Assembly (NCBI GenBank): GCA_016930155.1
Contig: JAFGHL010000054.1
Coordinates: 1 to 56,758, forward strand
Direction of reading: 5' to 3'
Origin: Dehalococcoidia bacterium
GTDB lineage: Bacteria > Chloroflexota > Dehalococcoidia > GIF9 > UBA5629
Length of the DNA stretch: 56,758 nucleotides
Shown here one piece after another: positions 25,896 through 33,616 of this stretch. The position numbers and the translations under genes were made by a program. The stretch's first letter is position 1; every line of letters starts with the position of its first letter. Below the pieces are notes generated by a model. The model saw only the letters and a program-made list of their open reading frames with translations, was not told where the DNA came from and did not search any database.

Positions 25896-26660
25896 ATGAC
25901 ACGAGAATTAACGGTCTATAAATACGAAAACCAAAATCAAAGGATACGGGTAGATGATGGTAAGGAATGGGCATGTGCGCCAGATGCGTGTCGCATTTTG
26001 GGGTTAGGAAATGTTACCAACGCACTGAAGCCAATTCCATCGTGTCACCTTAAAACTTTTAAGGTGGATATCACAGATAAAAGTGGCAGGAAATCCAGTC
26101 GGGATATGTCATTTATAGATGAAGCTGGATTAAATCAACTGATAATGCGCAGCAATAAACCCGAAGCTAAACGCTATCAGGAATGGGTATTTGGTACAGT
26201 CCTGCCCTCTATCCGCAAGACCGGCGCTTATGCAGCACCTGGGCTACTTGCTCCTCCCGAACTGACCAGCCTTATAGCCACGGCGAAAGACCTGGTATTG
26301 ACCATGAAAGCGCTGGTCGGGAGTTACCACTCTCTGAACATATTTGAATTGGCTGAATATTACAAAAGATACATGCTGGCCTGCGGGTTGACCCAGGCGG
26401 AACTTGCCAAGCGGTGCGGCGTCACGCAGGGACATATAGCTAACACGATCCGGCTCCTCGAATTACCGGATAAGGTGCGCTTCATGATCATCTGTGGCGA
26501 ATTGTCAGAGACGCACGGACGCTGTTTATTGCAACTGCATGGCAATCCTGCCCTTATCACTGAGCTGGCCCGCGCAGCGATAAAGAAGTCCATGACAATC
26601 GATGAACTCGATGCGGTGATTAAACAGGTAATGCCAGGGAACGGCCATGCAAGCAACTAA
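25896..26660 (+). CDS. BRO-N domain fused to a ParB-type helix-turn-helix domain
   Basis: 254 residues. Residues 1-110 form a BRO-N antirepressor-type DNA-binding domain (WACAPDACRILGLGNVTNALK, FIDEAGLNQLIMRSNKPEAKRYQEWVFGTVLPSIRKTG). Residues 148-248 resemble the ParB/KorB helix-turn-helix domain (GLTQAELAKRCGVTQGHIANTIRLLELPDKV, ETHGRCLLQL) and closely match the corresponding part of the ParB-like protein at 30906-31886. The ATG at 25896 has AGGA five bases upstream; frames extending earlier overlap the Cro-like gene. Probably a regulator, perhaps targeting sites shared with the later ParB. Confidence 0.8.
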   Translation: MTRELTVYKYENQNQRIRVDDGKEWACAPDACRILGLGNVTNALKPIPSCHLKTFKVDITDKSGRKSSRDMSFIDEAGLNQLIMRSNKPEAKRYQEWVFGTVLPSIRKTGAYAAPGLLAPPELTSLIATAKDLVLTMKALVGSYHSLNIFELAEYYKRYMLACGLTQAELAKRCGVTQGHIANTIRLLELPDKVRFMIICGELSETHGRCLLQLHGNPALITELARAAIKKSMTIDELDAVIKQVMPGNGHASN

Positions 26661-27282
26661 AGAGGTCACTCTTTTTCAACAACTCGGCATCTTCGGTTTT
26701 ATGGATGACACCGGGGAACCGTGGTTTCTTCTCAAGGAAGTATGCAGGGCGGCGGAGATGGAAAATAACCCGCATCTGAAAGATAGGATCAACCCAAAGG
26801 ATATGCTTTCAAAACAGACCCTTACCACTGGTGGCATGCAAGATATGGTTTATGTCAATGAGCGCGGTTTTTATGCGGCGATAGGGGGAAGCCGGAAAGC
26901 CAAGGCCCGGCAACTTGTACAGGCTCTTCTTTCACATCTTCCCAAAATGCGGGAGGAAATGGGCCTTAGGGTTGCGGAACTTGAGGCGCAGATCAAAGAA
27001 CTTCGCCGCGGCGGGGACCATCTTTTAGTGATGCCGGTAGCGGATATATCTCACAGGGCTCGGGTGAATATGATAATCCGTAAGTTCATACGAAGGCAGA
27101 CAGGGGGTTATTCATATCCCGATGCCTGGCATGAACTCTACTATCAACTCTATTATCGCTACGGTATTGATCTTAAGGCACGAGCACGCAAGAGGGGATT
27201 AGACCCCTTGGACTGTGCCACGCCTGAAGAAATGCAAAAGATCGTGAATCTTGCAGAGCATATTTTTAGGGCGGCGGAATGA
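26647..27282 (+). CDS. BRO-N antirepressor
   Basis: 211 residues. Residues about 5-105 form a second BRO-N domain (GEPWFLLKEVCRAAEMENNPHLKDRI, YVNERGFYAAIGGSRKAKARQLVQALLSHLPKMREEM). A helical linker follows, then a C-terminal domain (ISHRARVNMIIRKFIRRQTGGYSYPDAWHELYYQLYYRYGIDL) of the type found in phage antirepressors and Rha-like proteins. It overlaps the preceding gene by 14 bases. Likely modulates the lysis-lysogeny decision. Confidence 0.8.
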   Translation: MQATKEVTLFQQLGIFGFMDDTGEPWFLLKEVCRAAEMENNPHLKDRINPKDMLSKQTLTTGGMQDMVYVNERGFYAAIGGSRKAKARQLVQALLSHLPKMREEMGLRVAELEAQIKELRRGGDHLLVMPVADISHRARVNMIIRKFIRRQTGGYSYPDAWHELYYQLYYRYGIDLKARARKRGLDPLDCATPEEMQKIVNLAEHIFRAAE

Positions 27283-27554
27283 TGGATCAGCAGATATTGG
27301 ATACGATCAAAGATTATATGCACATTGAAACCGGAGTAGGCGAAATTGTGGCGGTTTATCGCAAATATGCGGACGGGCACATAGGGATTGATAAGTTCAA
27401 TGATCTCGTTGAACTGCGTGAATTTGCCAAAAGCTGGATCGGCCTCTGTAAAACAGAATTGGCTAAGCCACTCACAGATGATCAGACCCACTCAGTCAAT
27501 ATCGAACTGCATTTCATTTCGCTGATTCTTGATTTTATTGAGAAAAACATATGA
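27279..27554 (+). CDS. Hypothetical early protein
   Basis: 91 residues, acidic and largely helical, no recognised motif. Start and stop overlap both neighbours by four bases (ATGA), so it belongs to the early operon. Confidence 0.6.
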   Translation: MMDQQILDTIKDYMHIETGVGEIVAVYRKYADGHIGIDKFNDLVELREFAKSWIGLCKTELAKPLTDDQTHSVNIELHFISLILDFIEKNI

Positions 27555-27811
27555 CCAAAGCAAAACGTATCGCCCGAGCTCGCGCCGGCGGCCAGGCCAC
27601 GAAAAAGAAGTATGGCTTCTGCCGCTGTAACTTAGGCTTCATACACCGAACAAGTGAGTTTTACGCACAGAACGGCGCCAATGGGGGTAAGAAGACGGTT
27701 GAACTCTACGGGACGGAACACATGGCCGAGCTGGGACGGCGCGGTGGCCGAGGCAATAAAAAGGAGGAGCATGTCAAAGTTACAAATTCTGTCGGTCGAC
27801 GGGTTGAATAA
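27551..27811 (+). CDS. Basic KGG-repeat-like protein
   Basis: 86 residues, rich in Arg, Lys and Gly. Repeated blocks GGQATKKKYG, GANGGKKTVELYG and GRRGGRGNKK resemble the KGG repeats of general stress proteins (conidiation-type), here with intervening cysteines (CRCN). Possibly nucleic-acid binding. Overlaps the previous gene by four bases and the next by 41. Confidence 0.6.
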   Translation: MTKAKRIARARAGGQATKKKYGFCRCNLGFIHRTSEFYAQNGANGGKKTVELYGTEHMAELGRRGGRGNKKEEHVKVTNSVGRRVE

Positions 27812-28004
27812 GGATATCGAAGCGGAGGACGTCACGAAAGCCGCCAGGGCGATTGTGGGCCCGACGGTGAGGGTGACGGTCAAAGATAACAGATTGGTGA
27901 TGCTGGTTCAGAAAAAGCCCGGGCTTCCTAACCCGCTGGCAAGCAGTATCGCAGGACGAGAAATAAAGGGTGACGCGATCCTGTGTGAGAGGAGGTTCCT
28001 ATGA
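27771..28004 (+). CDS. Hypothetical early protein
   Basis: 77 residues beginning MSKLQILSVDGLNKDIEAED. The start is set by AGGAGG directly upstream; the longer frame would lie wholly inside the KGG-like gene. No family recognised. Confidence 0.6.
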   Translation: MSKLQILSVDGLNKDIEAEDVTKAARAIVGPTVRVTVKDNRLVMLVQKKPGLPNPLASSIAGREIKGDAILCERRFL

Positions 28005-28213
28005 TGTACGAAGTCGAAGTCGAGTATCGGGGGAAACTCAAGGTCGCGGTCTTCGCGGAAGACAGAGACGATGCTGCCTCTCAGGCTGTTGAGAGGGTAG
28101 AACGCATGGACAAGGGTCTCCTGGATAAAAAGGAGTTTGAGGTCACAGGGACATTCGCGGAAACCATGAGCAATTATGACCGTAGGGAAGCGAAAGTCGC
28201 GGACCTGATTTAA
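28001..28213 (+). CDS. Hypothetical early protein
   Basis: 70 residues, acidic, with the look of a small alpha-beta domain (YEVEVEYRGKLKVAVFAEDRDDAASQAVERVE), a pattern common in short phage proteins that hold a single beta-alpha-beta unit. Overlaps the previous gene by four bases. Confidence 0.6.
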   Translation: MMYEVEVEYRGKLKVAVFAEDRDDAASQAVERVERMDKGLLDKKEFEVTGTFAETMSNYDRREAKVADLI

Positions 28214-28221
28214 GGAGAAAT

Positions 28222-28869
28222 ATGAAGGTATTAAGCGTCATAGAAAAACCCTATACCAAGGATGGTCAGGCCAAGCTTCGATGGGAAGTAGCGTTGCAGA
28301 AGGCGGACGGGACCACCGTCGGAGCCACCAGTTTTGAACCCATGAAAGTGGGCGACGAGATAGCCGATGGCCGCGTACAACAGGACAATAAATATCCCGA
28401 CAAATGGGTAATCTACTCCGAAAAGAAAGGCGGCGGGAAATCTTACCAGAAAGATAACGAAATCATCGCTGCCCAGGTCGCTTTTACAGGAATGGTCGAC
28501 CTGATCATCGCCAATAAAATGAATGTAGCCGATCTCAATTCGGAGACCTGCACCAAGTTCGCTCAGATCATCAAACGGACAGCCGCCAACATCAAAGACG
28601 TGCCCAGCGGTGCCCCCGCTGCAGCCCAGCCGGCCGGTCTGGCCGGACAACCGCCATCAGCACACGCCGCGCACCCCGAGAAGGTGCCTCCGCCGCCGAT
28701 CATACCGATCAAATCCATGGGCGAGCTGCGGACGCGGATATCCAAAGCCTACCCGGACACCCTCAAATCAGTGGCTGCCCAGGATTCCATTCTCGGGGAC
28801 ACAAAACTAATCACAGATTATGACGCTGCTTTTAAGAAGGTAGTCGATTATATGGAGAAACCACTTTAA
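28222..28869 (+). CDS. Early protein with beta-rich N-terminus and Pro/Ala linker
   Basis: 215 residues. The first 75 look like a small beta-barrel with many Lys and aromatic residues (RWEVALQKADGTTVGATSFEPMKVGD, KYPDKWVIYSEKKG), a helical middle follows, then a low-complexity Pro/Ala linker (about 130-165) and a C-terminal helical part. The first domain could bind single-stranded DNA, but I do not recognise a family and do not claim it. Confidence 0.6.
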   Translation: MKVLSVIEKPYTKDGQAKLRWEVALQKADGTTVGATSFEPMKVGDEIADGRVQQDNKYPDKWVIYSEKKGGGKSYQKDNEIIAAQVAFTGMVDLIIANKMNVADLNSETCTKFAQIIKRTAANIKDVPSGAPAAAQPAGLAGQPPSAHAAHPEKVPPPPIIPIKSMGELRTRISKAYPDTLKSVAAQDSILGDTKLITDYDAAFKKVVDYMEKPL

Positions 28870-28882
28870 GGAGGTTTGGATA

Positions 28883-29059
28883 ATGGATGACGTAAAGGTT
28901 TATTGGGCGAGACAAGAAGAAGCGGATAAAGCGTTACTGTTGAGCGTAGAAATCGAATTGCAAGGTATGCTCGCGGAGAACATGCAGCGCGAGAAAACGG
29001 GGCAGTCTATGGCATATGTCTACGATGATTTTGCCAAGCTGCGCACAAAATTACAATGA
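28883..29059 (+). CDS. 58-residue hypothetical protein
   Basis: Starts MDDVKVYWARQEEADKA and ends AKLRTKLQ. A strong AAGGAGG sits nine bases before the ATG, right after the previous stop. Acidic and helical. No family recognised. Confidence 0.6.
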   Translation: MDDVKVYWARQEEADKALLLSVEIELQGMLAENMQREKTGQSMAYVYDDFAKLRTKLQ

Positions 29060-29087
29060 AATAGGGATTTAATCTAAGGAGGATTTT

Positions 29088-29783
29088 ATGTTAGATGTCA
29101 AACCAACCCTTCAAACACTCGTCAAACGGGCCGAGACCGAGTTCTTCCCCTGGGTGATCGAATCGGTCGTTATCGAGGATGACTCTCAGCTCAAAAACAT
29201 GAGCGATTTACTGGGACTCGGAAAGTTCTTTAATAACGCCTTAGAGGACGCTCGGAAAGCAGAGAAGCAGCCCTTCCTGGACGGAGGCAAGGCCGTAGAT
29301 GACAAATTCAAACCAGTCCAAAATAGGGTCCAGCTCGCGGTCAGCCGGCTTGACTCCGCTGTCCTGACTTACCACCGCAAGAAAAAAGCCGAGGCAGACG
29401 CTCTTTTAAGGATGCAGGCCGAGGAACAGGAGGCCAAACGAAAAGCCGCTGAGGACGCTCAGATCAAGGAAATGCTGGCTAACGCTGCACGGCAGGCGGA
29501 ATGTCAGGAGACCGGAGAAGTATTCGAGCCGGCGCCGATCACCCCTATGCCGGAGCCGGAGGAGTTAATAGTCAGGCCGGTCGGCGGGACCGTGCGCGGG
29601 AACATGAGCTCAACCGCTATTATTGAGGGCTACGAATACGAGATCATCGACCCGGACGCAGTACCGAGAGAACTATGCTCGCCGGATCTGAAGAAGATCA
29701 AGGCCAAGCATAAGTATGACAAACTCCCGGTGCCCGGTGTTCTGATCACCCCGAAAGCGCACACATCAACGAGGCTGGGATGA
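29088..29783 (+). CDS. Coiled-coil phage protein
   Basis: 231 residues behind an AAGGAGG site. Residues about 55-155 form a long coiled coil rich in Lys, Ala and Glu, then an acidic proline-rich linker and a C-terminal segment (PRELCSPDLKKIKAKHKYDKLPVPGVLI). Proteins of this build often sit next to phage recombination or replication genes, but no recombinase is identifiable here. Confidence 0.6.
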   Translation: MLDVKPTLQTLVKRAETEFFPWVIESVVIEDDSQLKNMSDLLGLGKFFNNALEDARKAEKQPFLDGGKAVDDKFKPVQNRVQLAVSRLDSAVLTYHRKKKAEADALLRMQAEEQEAKRKAAEDAQIKEMLANAARQAECQETGEVFEPAPITPMPEPEELIVRPVGGTVRGNMSSTAIIEGYEYEIIDPDAVPRELCSPDLKKIKAKHKYDKLPVPGVLITPKAHTSTRLG

Positions 29784-30106
29784 TAGAAAAACTGATGCTC
29801 AAATTCGGGTACACCAAACTCCCTAAAACCAAAGAAGGGCAGATAGTGGTCGGGCCGGTGGTAAGGAAACTGCCGGTCAGGAAGGCCAAGATTGGTATAG
29901 GTGATCTGCCGCCAGGTGCCCAGGCGCTTGTCAATGCCATAGAATCCGTCGGCGGAGAAGTCCATGTCACGGAGATGAAAGTGACCAACCTCTGTGATAC
30001 CTGCCGGGCCAGCGCCCAGGAATGCCGGAAAGCTATCAAGGAAACCGACTCAGAAAACAATACACTGAAATGTGATCAATGGAGGGAGCCTGGTGTTCCG
30101 CAGTAA
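29780..30106 (+). CDS. Hypothetical early protein with a CxxC pair
   Basis: 108 residues; C-terminal half has cysteines at CDTC, a further ECRK and KCDQW that could bind a metal. Overlaps the previous gene by four bases. No family recognised. It is followed by a long non-coding gap. Confidence 0.6.
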   Translation: MIEKLMLKFGYTKLPKTKEGQIVVGPVVRKLPVRKAKIGIGDLPPGAQALVNAIESVGGEVHVTEMKVTNLCDTCRASAQECRKAIKETDSENNTLKCDQWREPGVPQ

Positions 30107-30591
30107 AGGTGGGATCGGTCAGGCCTTGACTAAGCCTTCTGCGGCGAATGAAACCGAGCCAGGCTCCTTGCTGGGGGCCGGGATCAGCTCCGGCTCCCTG
30201 TGAACCTTAATAATTGAATAAGCCCGCGTGGCGGATTAATCGCTATGGCATTAAGCGCCCGGAATGATCATGCCAGGCCTGCGCAGGGAAAAAGTCATGC
30301 GTGGGGCAAGCCGTCGGAATCTTCCGAGGCCAACGAACAGGCGAAAGCCCGGTCACCCTGACGATCCGGGGCATCCGTGAGGGAGGGTCTCACGGCGCGG
30401 GAGGATTACTGGGACAGCGGGCTGGTCCCGCAAGGTCGCGTAATCCACGGCCCTGCTGGTTTAGGGCTGCCGTATGGCGACCGCCAGCAGGGTGAATATC
30501 CCCGCTGCCGGGGAGAAATTGAAAAGGAGGTCGACAATTTAATATGTGGTTACTATCACCCCGTGATCTCCCCGGCAGATTTTAAATTCGA
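30107..30591 (+). ncRNA. Candidate large structured RNA (class unknown)
   Basis: A 485-base gap in a tightly packed early operon. Helices that I can pair: 30173-30181 with 30190-30198 (nine pairs), GGC-GAAA-GCC at 30340-30349, 30375-30381 with 30389-30395 (CCGTGAG/CTCACGG), 30403-30409 with 30440-30446 (GGATTAC/GTAATCC) enclosing 30411-30415 with 30425-30429, 30451-30459 with 30484-30492 (CCCTGCTGG/CCAGCAGGG), and 30505-30516 with 30567-30578 (twelve perfect pairs). The last encloses AAGGAGG held in a small AAATTG/CAATTT hairpin. I cannot assign a known RNA class. Confidence 0.6.
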
Positions 30592-30909
30592 ATGAAATAT
30601 GAAGACTGGCAGGACCAAATATTACGCGAGATTCAATATGAATCGCCGATCACTCACTGGATGCATGGGGTCAGATTCATCTCCCGCTCAAGAGGCCGAG
30701 GAAGGAGTACCCCCCCCCGACAGGTTACTCTCCTGCAGTTCAACGGAGACCGGCGCGCGAAGAGATGGCGATCATGGTCAGGAGAGGACCGTCAGGACTC
30801 AGGAAGGTGTCCTTGGGACCAGTGGGCCACAGAGATGGGGCTTTGCGAGGCGCAACAAGCCCGGGATGAATTTGAACGAGTCATAGCAACTAAAGGAGGA
30901 CGATTTTGA
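30592..30909 (+). CDS. Hypothetical protein between structured RNA and parB
   Basis: 105 residues. The two ends look protein-like (KYEDWQDQILREIQYES; CPWDQWATEMGLCEAQQARDEFERVI) but the middle is very Arg-rich and includes a run of eight C at 30712, and a second frame (30599-30886) also stays open. It could be a real gene, a gene with compensating frameshifts, or an extension of the structured RNA. The stop overlaps the parB start by four bases. Confidence 0.4.
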   Translation: MKYEDWQDQILREIQYESPITHWMHGVRFISRSRGRGRSTPPRQVTLLQFNGDRRAKRWRSWSGEDRQDSGRCPWDQWATEMGLCEAQQARDEFERVIATKGGRF

Positions 30910-31886
30910 AGGACGAAGTTATAGAGAAGGTATCGATCAATGCGATCTTGCCCAACCCCTACCAGCCGGCCTCGAGGATAGACGTGGATATGTTCACGCA
31001 GCAGAAGTTCGCCGAGTCAACCAAGATCGAGGGGATGCACCAGATCCCGGTCTGCCGGAAGAAGGACGGAAAATTTGAGATGGGCGACGGCTGGCTGAGG
31101 CTCTCTGGATACAAACTCAGGGTGTCCCAGGGCGAAAAGGACTGCGAGATGATCTCCGTAGTCGTCCGGGACCTTACGGACCAGCAGATGGCCGACATGG
31201 TCTTCGCCACTAACACAGTCCGCAAGGACCTTAACCCGATCGAGCTCGCGCAGTTCTATAAAAAGTACCTCGAGGGATTCAAGATGACACAGGAGGAGCT
31301 GGGCAAAAAACACAACGTCACCCAGGGGGAGATCGCCAACGTCATAAGACTCCTGGACCTGCCGGCGGAGATCCAGAACAAGATTATAACTCAGGAAATA
31401 TCAGCTACCCACGGCAGGACGCTTCTTCAGTTGAAGGACCCGGAGAAGATGGTTGAATTCGCCGGCAAGATCAAGCCGAAGAATATGTCGGTGGCCGACC
31501 TGGATGCCGCGATCAAGGCCAGCCTCAATAAGACCCCGGCCGAGAAGCCGCCACAGACTCCGTTGATTCAGGATTCTGTGGATGAGAAACAGCAGGTCAG
31601 CCAGCAAACTCCCACACAAATCCCCAAGACTCGTTTTGTCGATAGCCCGGATGATAAGAAAAAGATAGAGGAACTGAATAAAGAGGACGAGAAGCCACTT
31701 CAGAAGGTGACCATGGCGGAACTCAAGGCGGCAGCCAAGCTGCGCAAGGTTTCCCTGGTTGAAACGAAAGACGGCGTCCTCGTGTCCGTCATGCGGGAAG
31801 GCGGGACTCCTTTCATGAAGAAGATGGCCTGCGACCTCGAAGACATCCCGCTCAAAATGATTTTAGAGGAGGCAAAGGGAAAGTAA
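30906..31886 (+). CDS. ParB-like protein of a PRTRC cassette
   Basis: 326 residues. Residues about 1-105 are a ParB N-terminal domain (INAILPNPYQPASRIDVD, MGDGWLRLSGYKL, ATNTVRKDLNPIELAQFYK), here without an obvious nucleotide-binding GERRxRA; residues about 115-205 form the helix-turn-helix domain (KMTQEELGKKHNVTQGEIANVIRLLDLPAEI). A linker and a C-terminal domain (about 265-326) follow. Starts with TTG behind AAAGGAGG. A ParB relative opens PRTRC cassettes, and the next genes fit that assignment. Confidence 0.82.
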   Translation: MKDEVIEKVSINAILPNPYQPASRIDVDMFTQQKFAESTKIEGMHQIPVCRKKDGKFEMGDGWLRLSGYKLRVSQGEKDCEMISVVVRDLTDQQMADMVFATNTVRKDLNPIELAQFYKKYLEGFKMTQEELGKKHNVTQGEIANVIRLLDLPAEIQNKIITQEISATHGRTLLQLKDPEKMVEFAGKIKPKNMSVADLDAAIKASLNKTPAEKPPQTPLIQDSVDEKQQVSQQTPTQIPKTRFVDSPDDKKKIEELNKEDEKPLQKVTMAELKAAAKLRKVSLVETKDGVLVSVMREGGTPFMKKMACDLEDIPLKMILEEAKGK

Positions 31887-31887
31887 T

Positions 31888-32073
31888 ATGGCGAGGATAT
31901 TTGTTTACGATGGCAAGGAACTCCCTGACTCGGATCCGAATATGACCCCGGACGAGGTAAGACAGTCGTTGACTCAGTTCTTTCCTGAGCTCAGTAACGC
32001 AGAATTTAAGGAAACAAAGAGGGGTGAGGATACAATCATAACATTTTCACGAAGAGTGGGTACCAAAGGATAA
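31888..32073 (+). CDS. PRTRC system protein C, ubiquitin-like
   Basis: 61 residues beginning MARIFVYDGKELPDSDPNMTPDEVR and ending FSRRVGTKG. The pattern of an F-x-Y-x-G strand, LPDPxPxMTPxEVR and a C-terminal VGTKG is the PRTRC-C hallmark; that family belongs with prokaryotic ubiquitin-like beta-grasp proteins. It ends in a single glycine (Gly61), which could serve as the activated carboxylate without processing. Two bases after parB, so co-transcribed. Predicted modifier of the pathway encoded by the genes at 33613-35592. Confidence 0.82.
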   Translation: MARIFVYDGKELPDSDPNMTPDEVRQSLTQFFPELSNAEFKETKRGEDTIITFSRRVGTKG

Positions 32074-32076
32074 AAG

Positions 32077-32568
32077 ATGCCAAAAGGAGTTTATGTGCGC
32101 AAGGCGCCGACTCAAGAAAAGACACTTGCCCGTTTTTGGGGGAAGGTTAATAAAACAGAAACTTGCTGGCTCTGGATCGGGGCAGGCGATGCTCTTGGAT
32201 ATGGCCGTTTCTATTTTAACGGTCACTTGATGTTAGCGCATCGTTTTTCATATGAATTAGCAAAGGGTGCTGTTCCTATTGGATTACAACTTGACCATTT
32301 ATGGAGAGTCCCTGCTTGCGTAAATCCTGATCATCTTGAGGCTGTAACTCAAAGTGTCAATTTGAAGAGGGGCCTGACTGGTAAGGTTAATAATCCCAGC
32401 ACATTGGCGACCCATTGTCCACACGGACATCCTTACGATGAACTGAACACGCACGTAAACAGACAAGGGAAAAGAGAATGTAGGGCTTGCCATCGAGAAA
32501 ATACCCGGATCAGACGGGGAAGCATTAAAAGAAGGGCGAGCAATTATCAAAACGGGGGCAAGGCATGA
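32077..32568 (+). CDS. HNH endonuclease inserted in the PRTRC cassette
   Basis: 163 residues. An HNH core of the homing type (LMLAHRFSYELAKG, LQLDHLWRVPACVNPDHLEAVTQSVNLKRG) is followed by a zinc-binding tail (THCPHGHPYDELN, CRACHRENTR). This arrangement is common in free-standing phage homing endonucleases that insert between genes. It is more AT-rich than its neighbours and splits PRTRC-C from the rest of the cassette. Confidence 0.85.
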   Translation: MPKGVYVRKAPTQEKTLARFWGKVNKTETCWLWIGAGDALGYGRFYFNGHLMLAHRFSYELAKGAVPIGLQLDHLWRVPACVNPDHLEAVTQSVNLKRGLTGKVNNPSTLATHCPHGHPYDELNTHVNRQGKRECRACHRENTRIRRGSIKRRASNYQNGGKA

Positions 32569-32792
32569 TGGCTTTAACCACCAAACGCCTGGTCGCCGCC
32601 CTGCGCAAGGTCCCGGAGAAGAAGCTCCGGATTATCGACCTGGTCAAAGCAGTCACAGTTAAGGGTGAGGTTGACTATAACCTGGTCTCAGAAAAGCAGA
32701 AGGAAATTAACCTGGCTGAAGCGGAAGCGCGGGCCTATATTCAGATGACCCATCAGGCCCAGGGGGCATTGAGGAATATAACAGCATGCTGA
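32565..32792 (+). CDS. Hypothetical protein in the PRTRC cassette
   Basis: 75 residues, helical and basic (LVAALRKVPEKKLRIIDLVKAVTVKGEVDYNLVSEKQKEINLAEAEARAYIQM). Overlaps both neighbours. No family recognised. Confidence 0.55.
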   Translation: MMALTTKRLVAALRKVPEKKLRIIDLVKAVTVKGEVDYNLVSEKQKEINLAEAEARAYIQMTHQAQGALRNITAC

Positions 32793-33616
32793 TTTCCGCT
32801 GTCATGGAAAGGCTGCAATCGGGTCCGCCATTGATATCCGCCTATATGGACAGGTTATCAGGAGCGGCTATGGAATTCTGGGGATTGGTCGATAAATACT
32901 TGCCTGAAAAGAAACAATCGATCCTCCAGAAAAAGGATGACCAGGAAAGGATATTGCATTTCCTGTCCGAGATCGAAGAGAAATACGACATTCCGGTTGT
33001 GGATATTGAATTTGGCATCGATGGATATGAACAACTGGTCTATGACATACCTTTGAAGATCATGGGTTGGTCGAATGAGGAATACCACGAATTTGAATCA
33101 AACGCTTTCCCAGAAAGACAACTTTTAATGGCGATAACCATGTATCCCTACACCGACGGCGGCGAGGCCGCGCAGCTCGTAATACACGAGCAATGCGCCA
33201 AATACGTCGGTCAAGAGTTAATCTCCCGGATTCCCAGAACGACCTTCCAGGCCGGCTGCCATTCCGGAGGTTATCAGATGTTCGAAGGCCCCGGCTGGTC
33301 TGCTCCGCGCCTTAGAAAGATATTGAAAGGCACTAAATTTGAGGGCGTGGCGGATTTCGCTTCCTGGTTATGGGCGGACACAGAATGCTGCATTTTGAAT
33401 GTTTCTTGGGAGGAAATCGAGAACGGATATAGCGCTCCCCAGTGGAGCGAGCTTGAAGATATCGCCAAGCAATGGAAGATCGGGAAGAAGATGATCGAGC
33501 GCATTGAAAAATCAGAGGCCTGGCTCAAGGAAGATATGAAGGCTCATTTCAAAGAGATGCTCGAGTATATATTGAAACGCGCTGAGATCCCGGAGACGGT
33601 CGAGGAAAGTTTATGA
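32786..33616 (+). CDS. PRTRC-F-like candidate, function unknown
   Basis: 276 residues, probably mixed alpha-beta, with a conserved-looking core (CHSGGYQMFEGPGWSAPRLRKILKGTKFEGVADFASWLWADTECCIL) and a helical C-terminus. Its place between PRTRC-C and PRTRC-B matches where I would expect the F component, but that is inference from order and partial memory of the family; there is no catalytic motif I can name. Overlaps both neighbours, so it is made with the cassette. Confidence 0.5.
   Translation: MLISAVMERLQSGPPLISAYMDRLSGAAMEFWGLVDKYLPEKKQSILQKKDDQERILHFLSEIEEKYDIPVVDIEFGIDGYEQLVYDIPLKIMGWSNEEYHEFESNAFPERQLLMAITMYPYTDGGEAAQLVIHEQCAKYVGQELISRIPRTTFQAGCHSGGYQMFEGPGWSAPRLRKILKGTKFEGVADFASWLWADTECCILNVSWEEIENGYSAPQWSELEDIAKQWKIGKKMIERIEKSEAWLKEDMKAHFKEMLEYILKRAEIPETVEESL

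Noticed and set aside
27632-30100. Minus-strand frames opposite the early genes
   Set aside because: They lie fully opposite overlapping, well-spaced plus-strand genes that carry ribosome binding sites; these are shadows.
30107-30591. Group I or group II intron
   Set aside because: I could not find the conserved group I core (P7 region) or a group II domain V, and there is no interrupted exon on either side.
30301-30595. Short frames (64 and 72 codons) in the structured gap
   Set aside because: Composition is dictated by G-C-rich helices, the frames overlap each other, and no ribosome binding site supports them.
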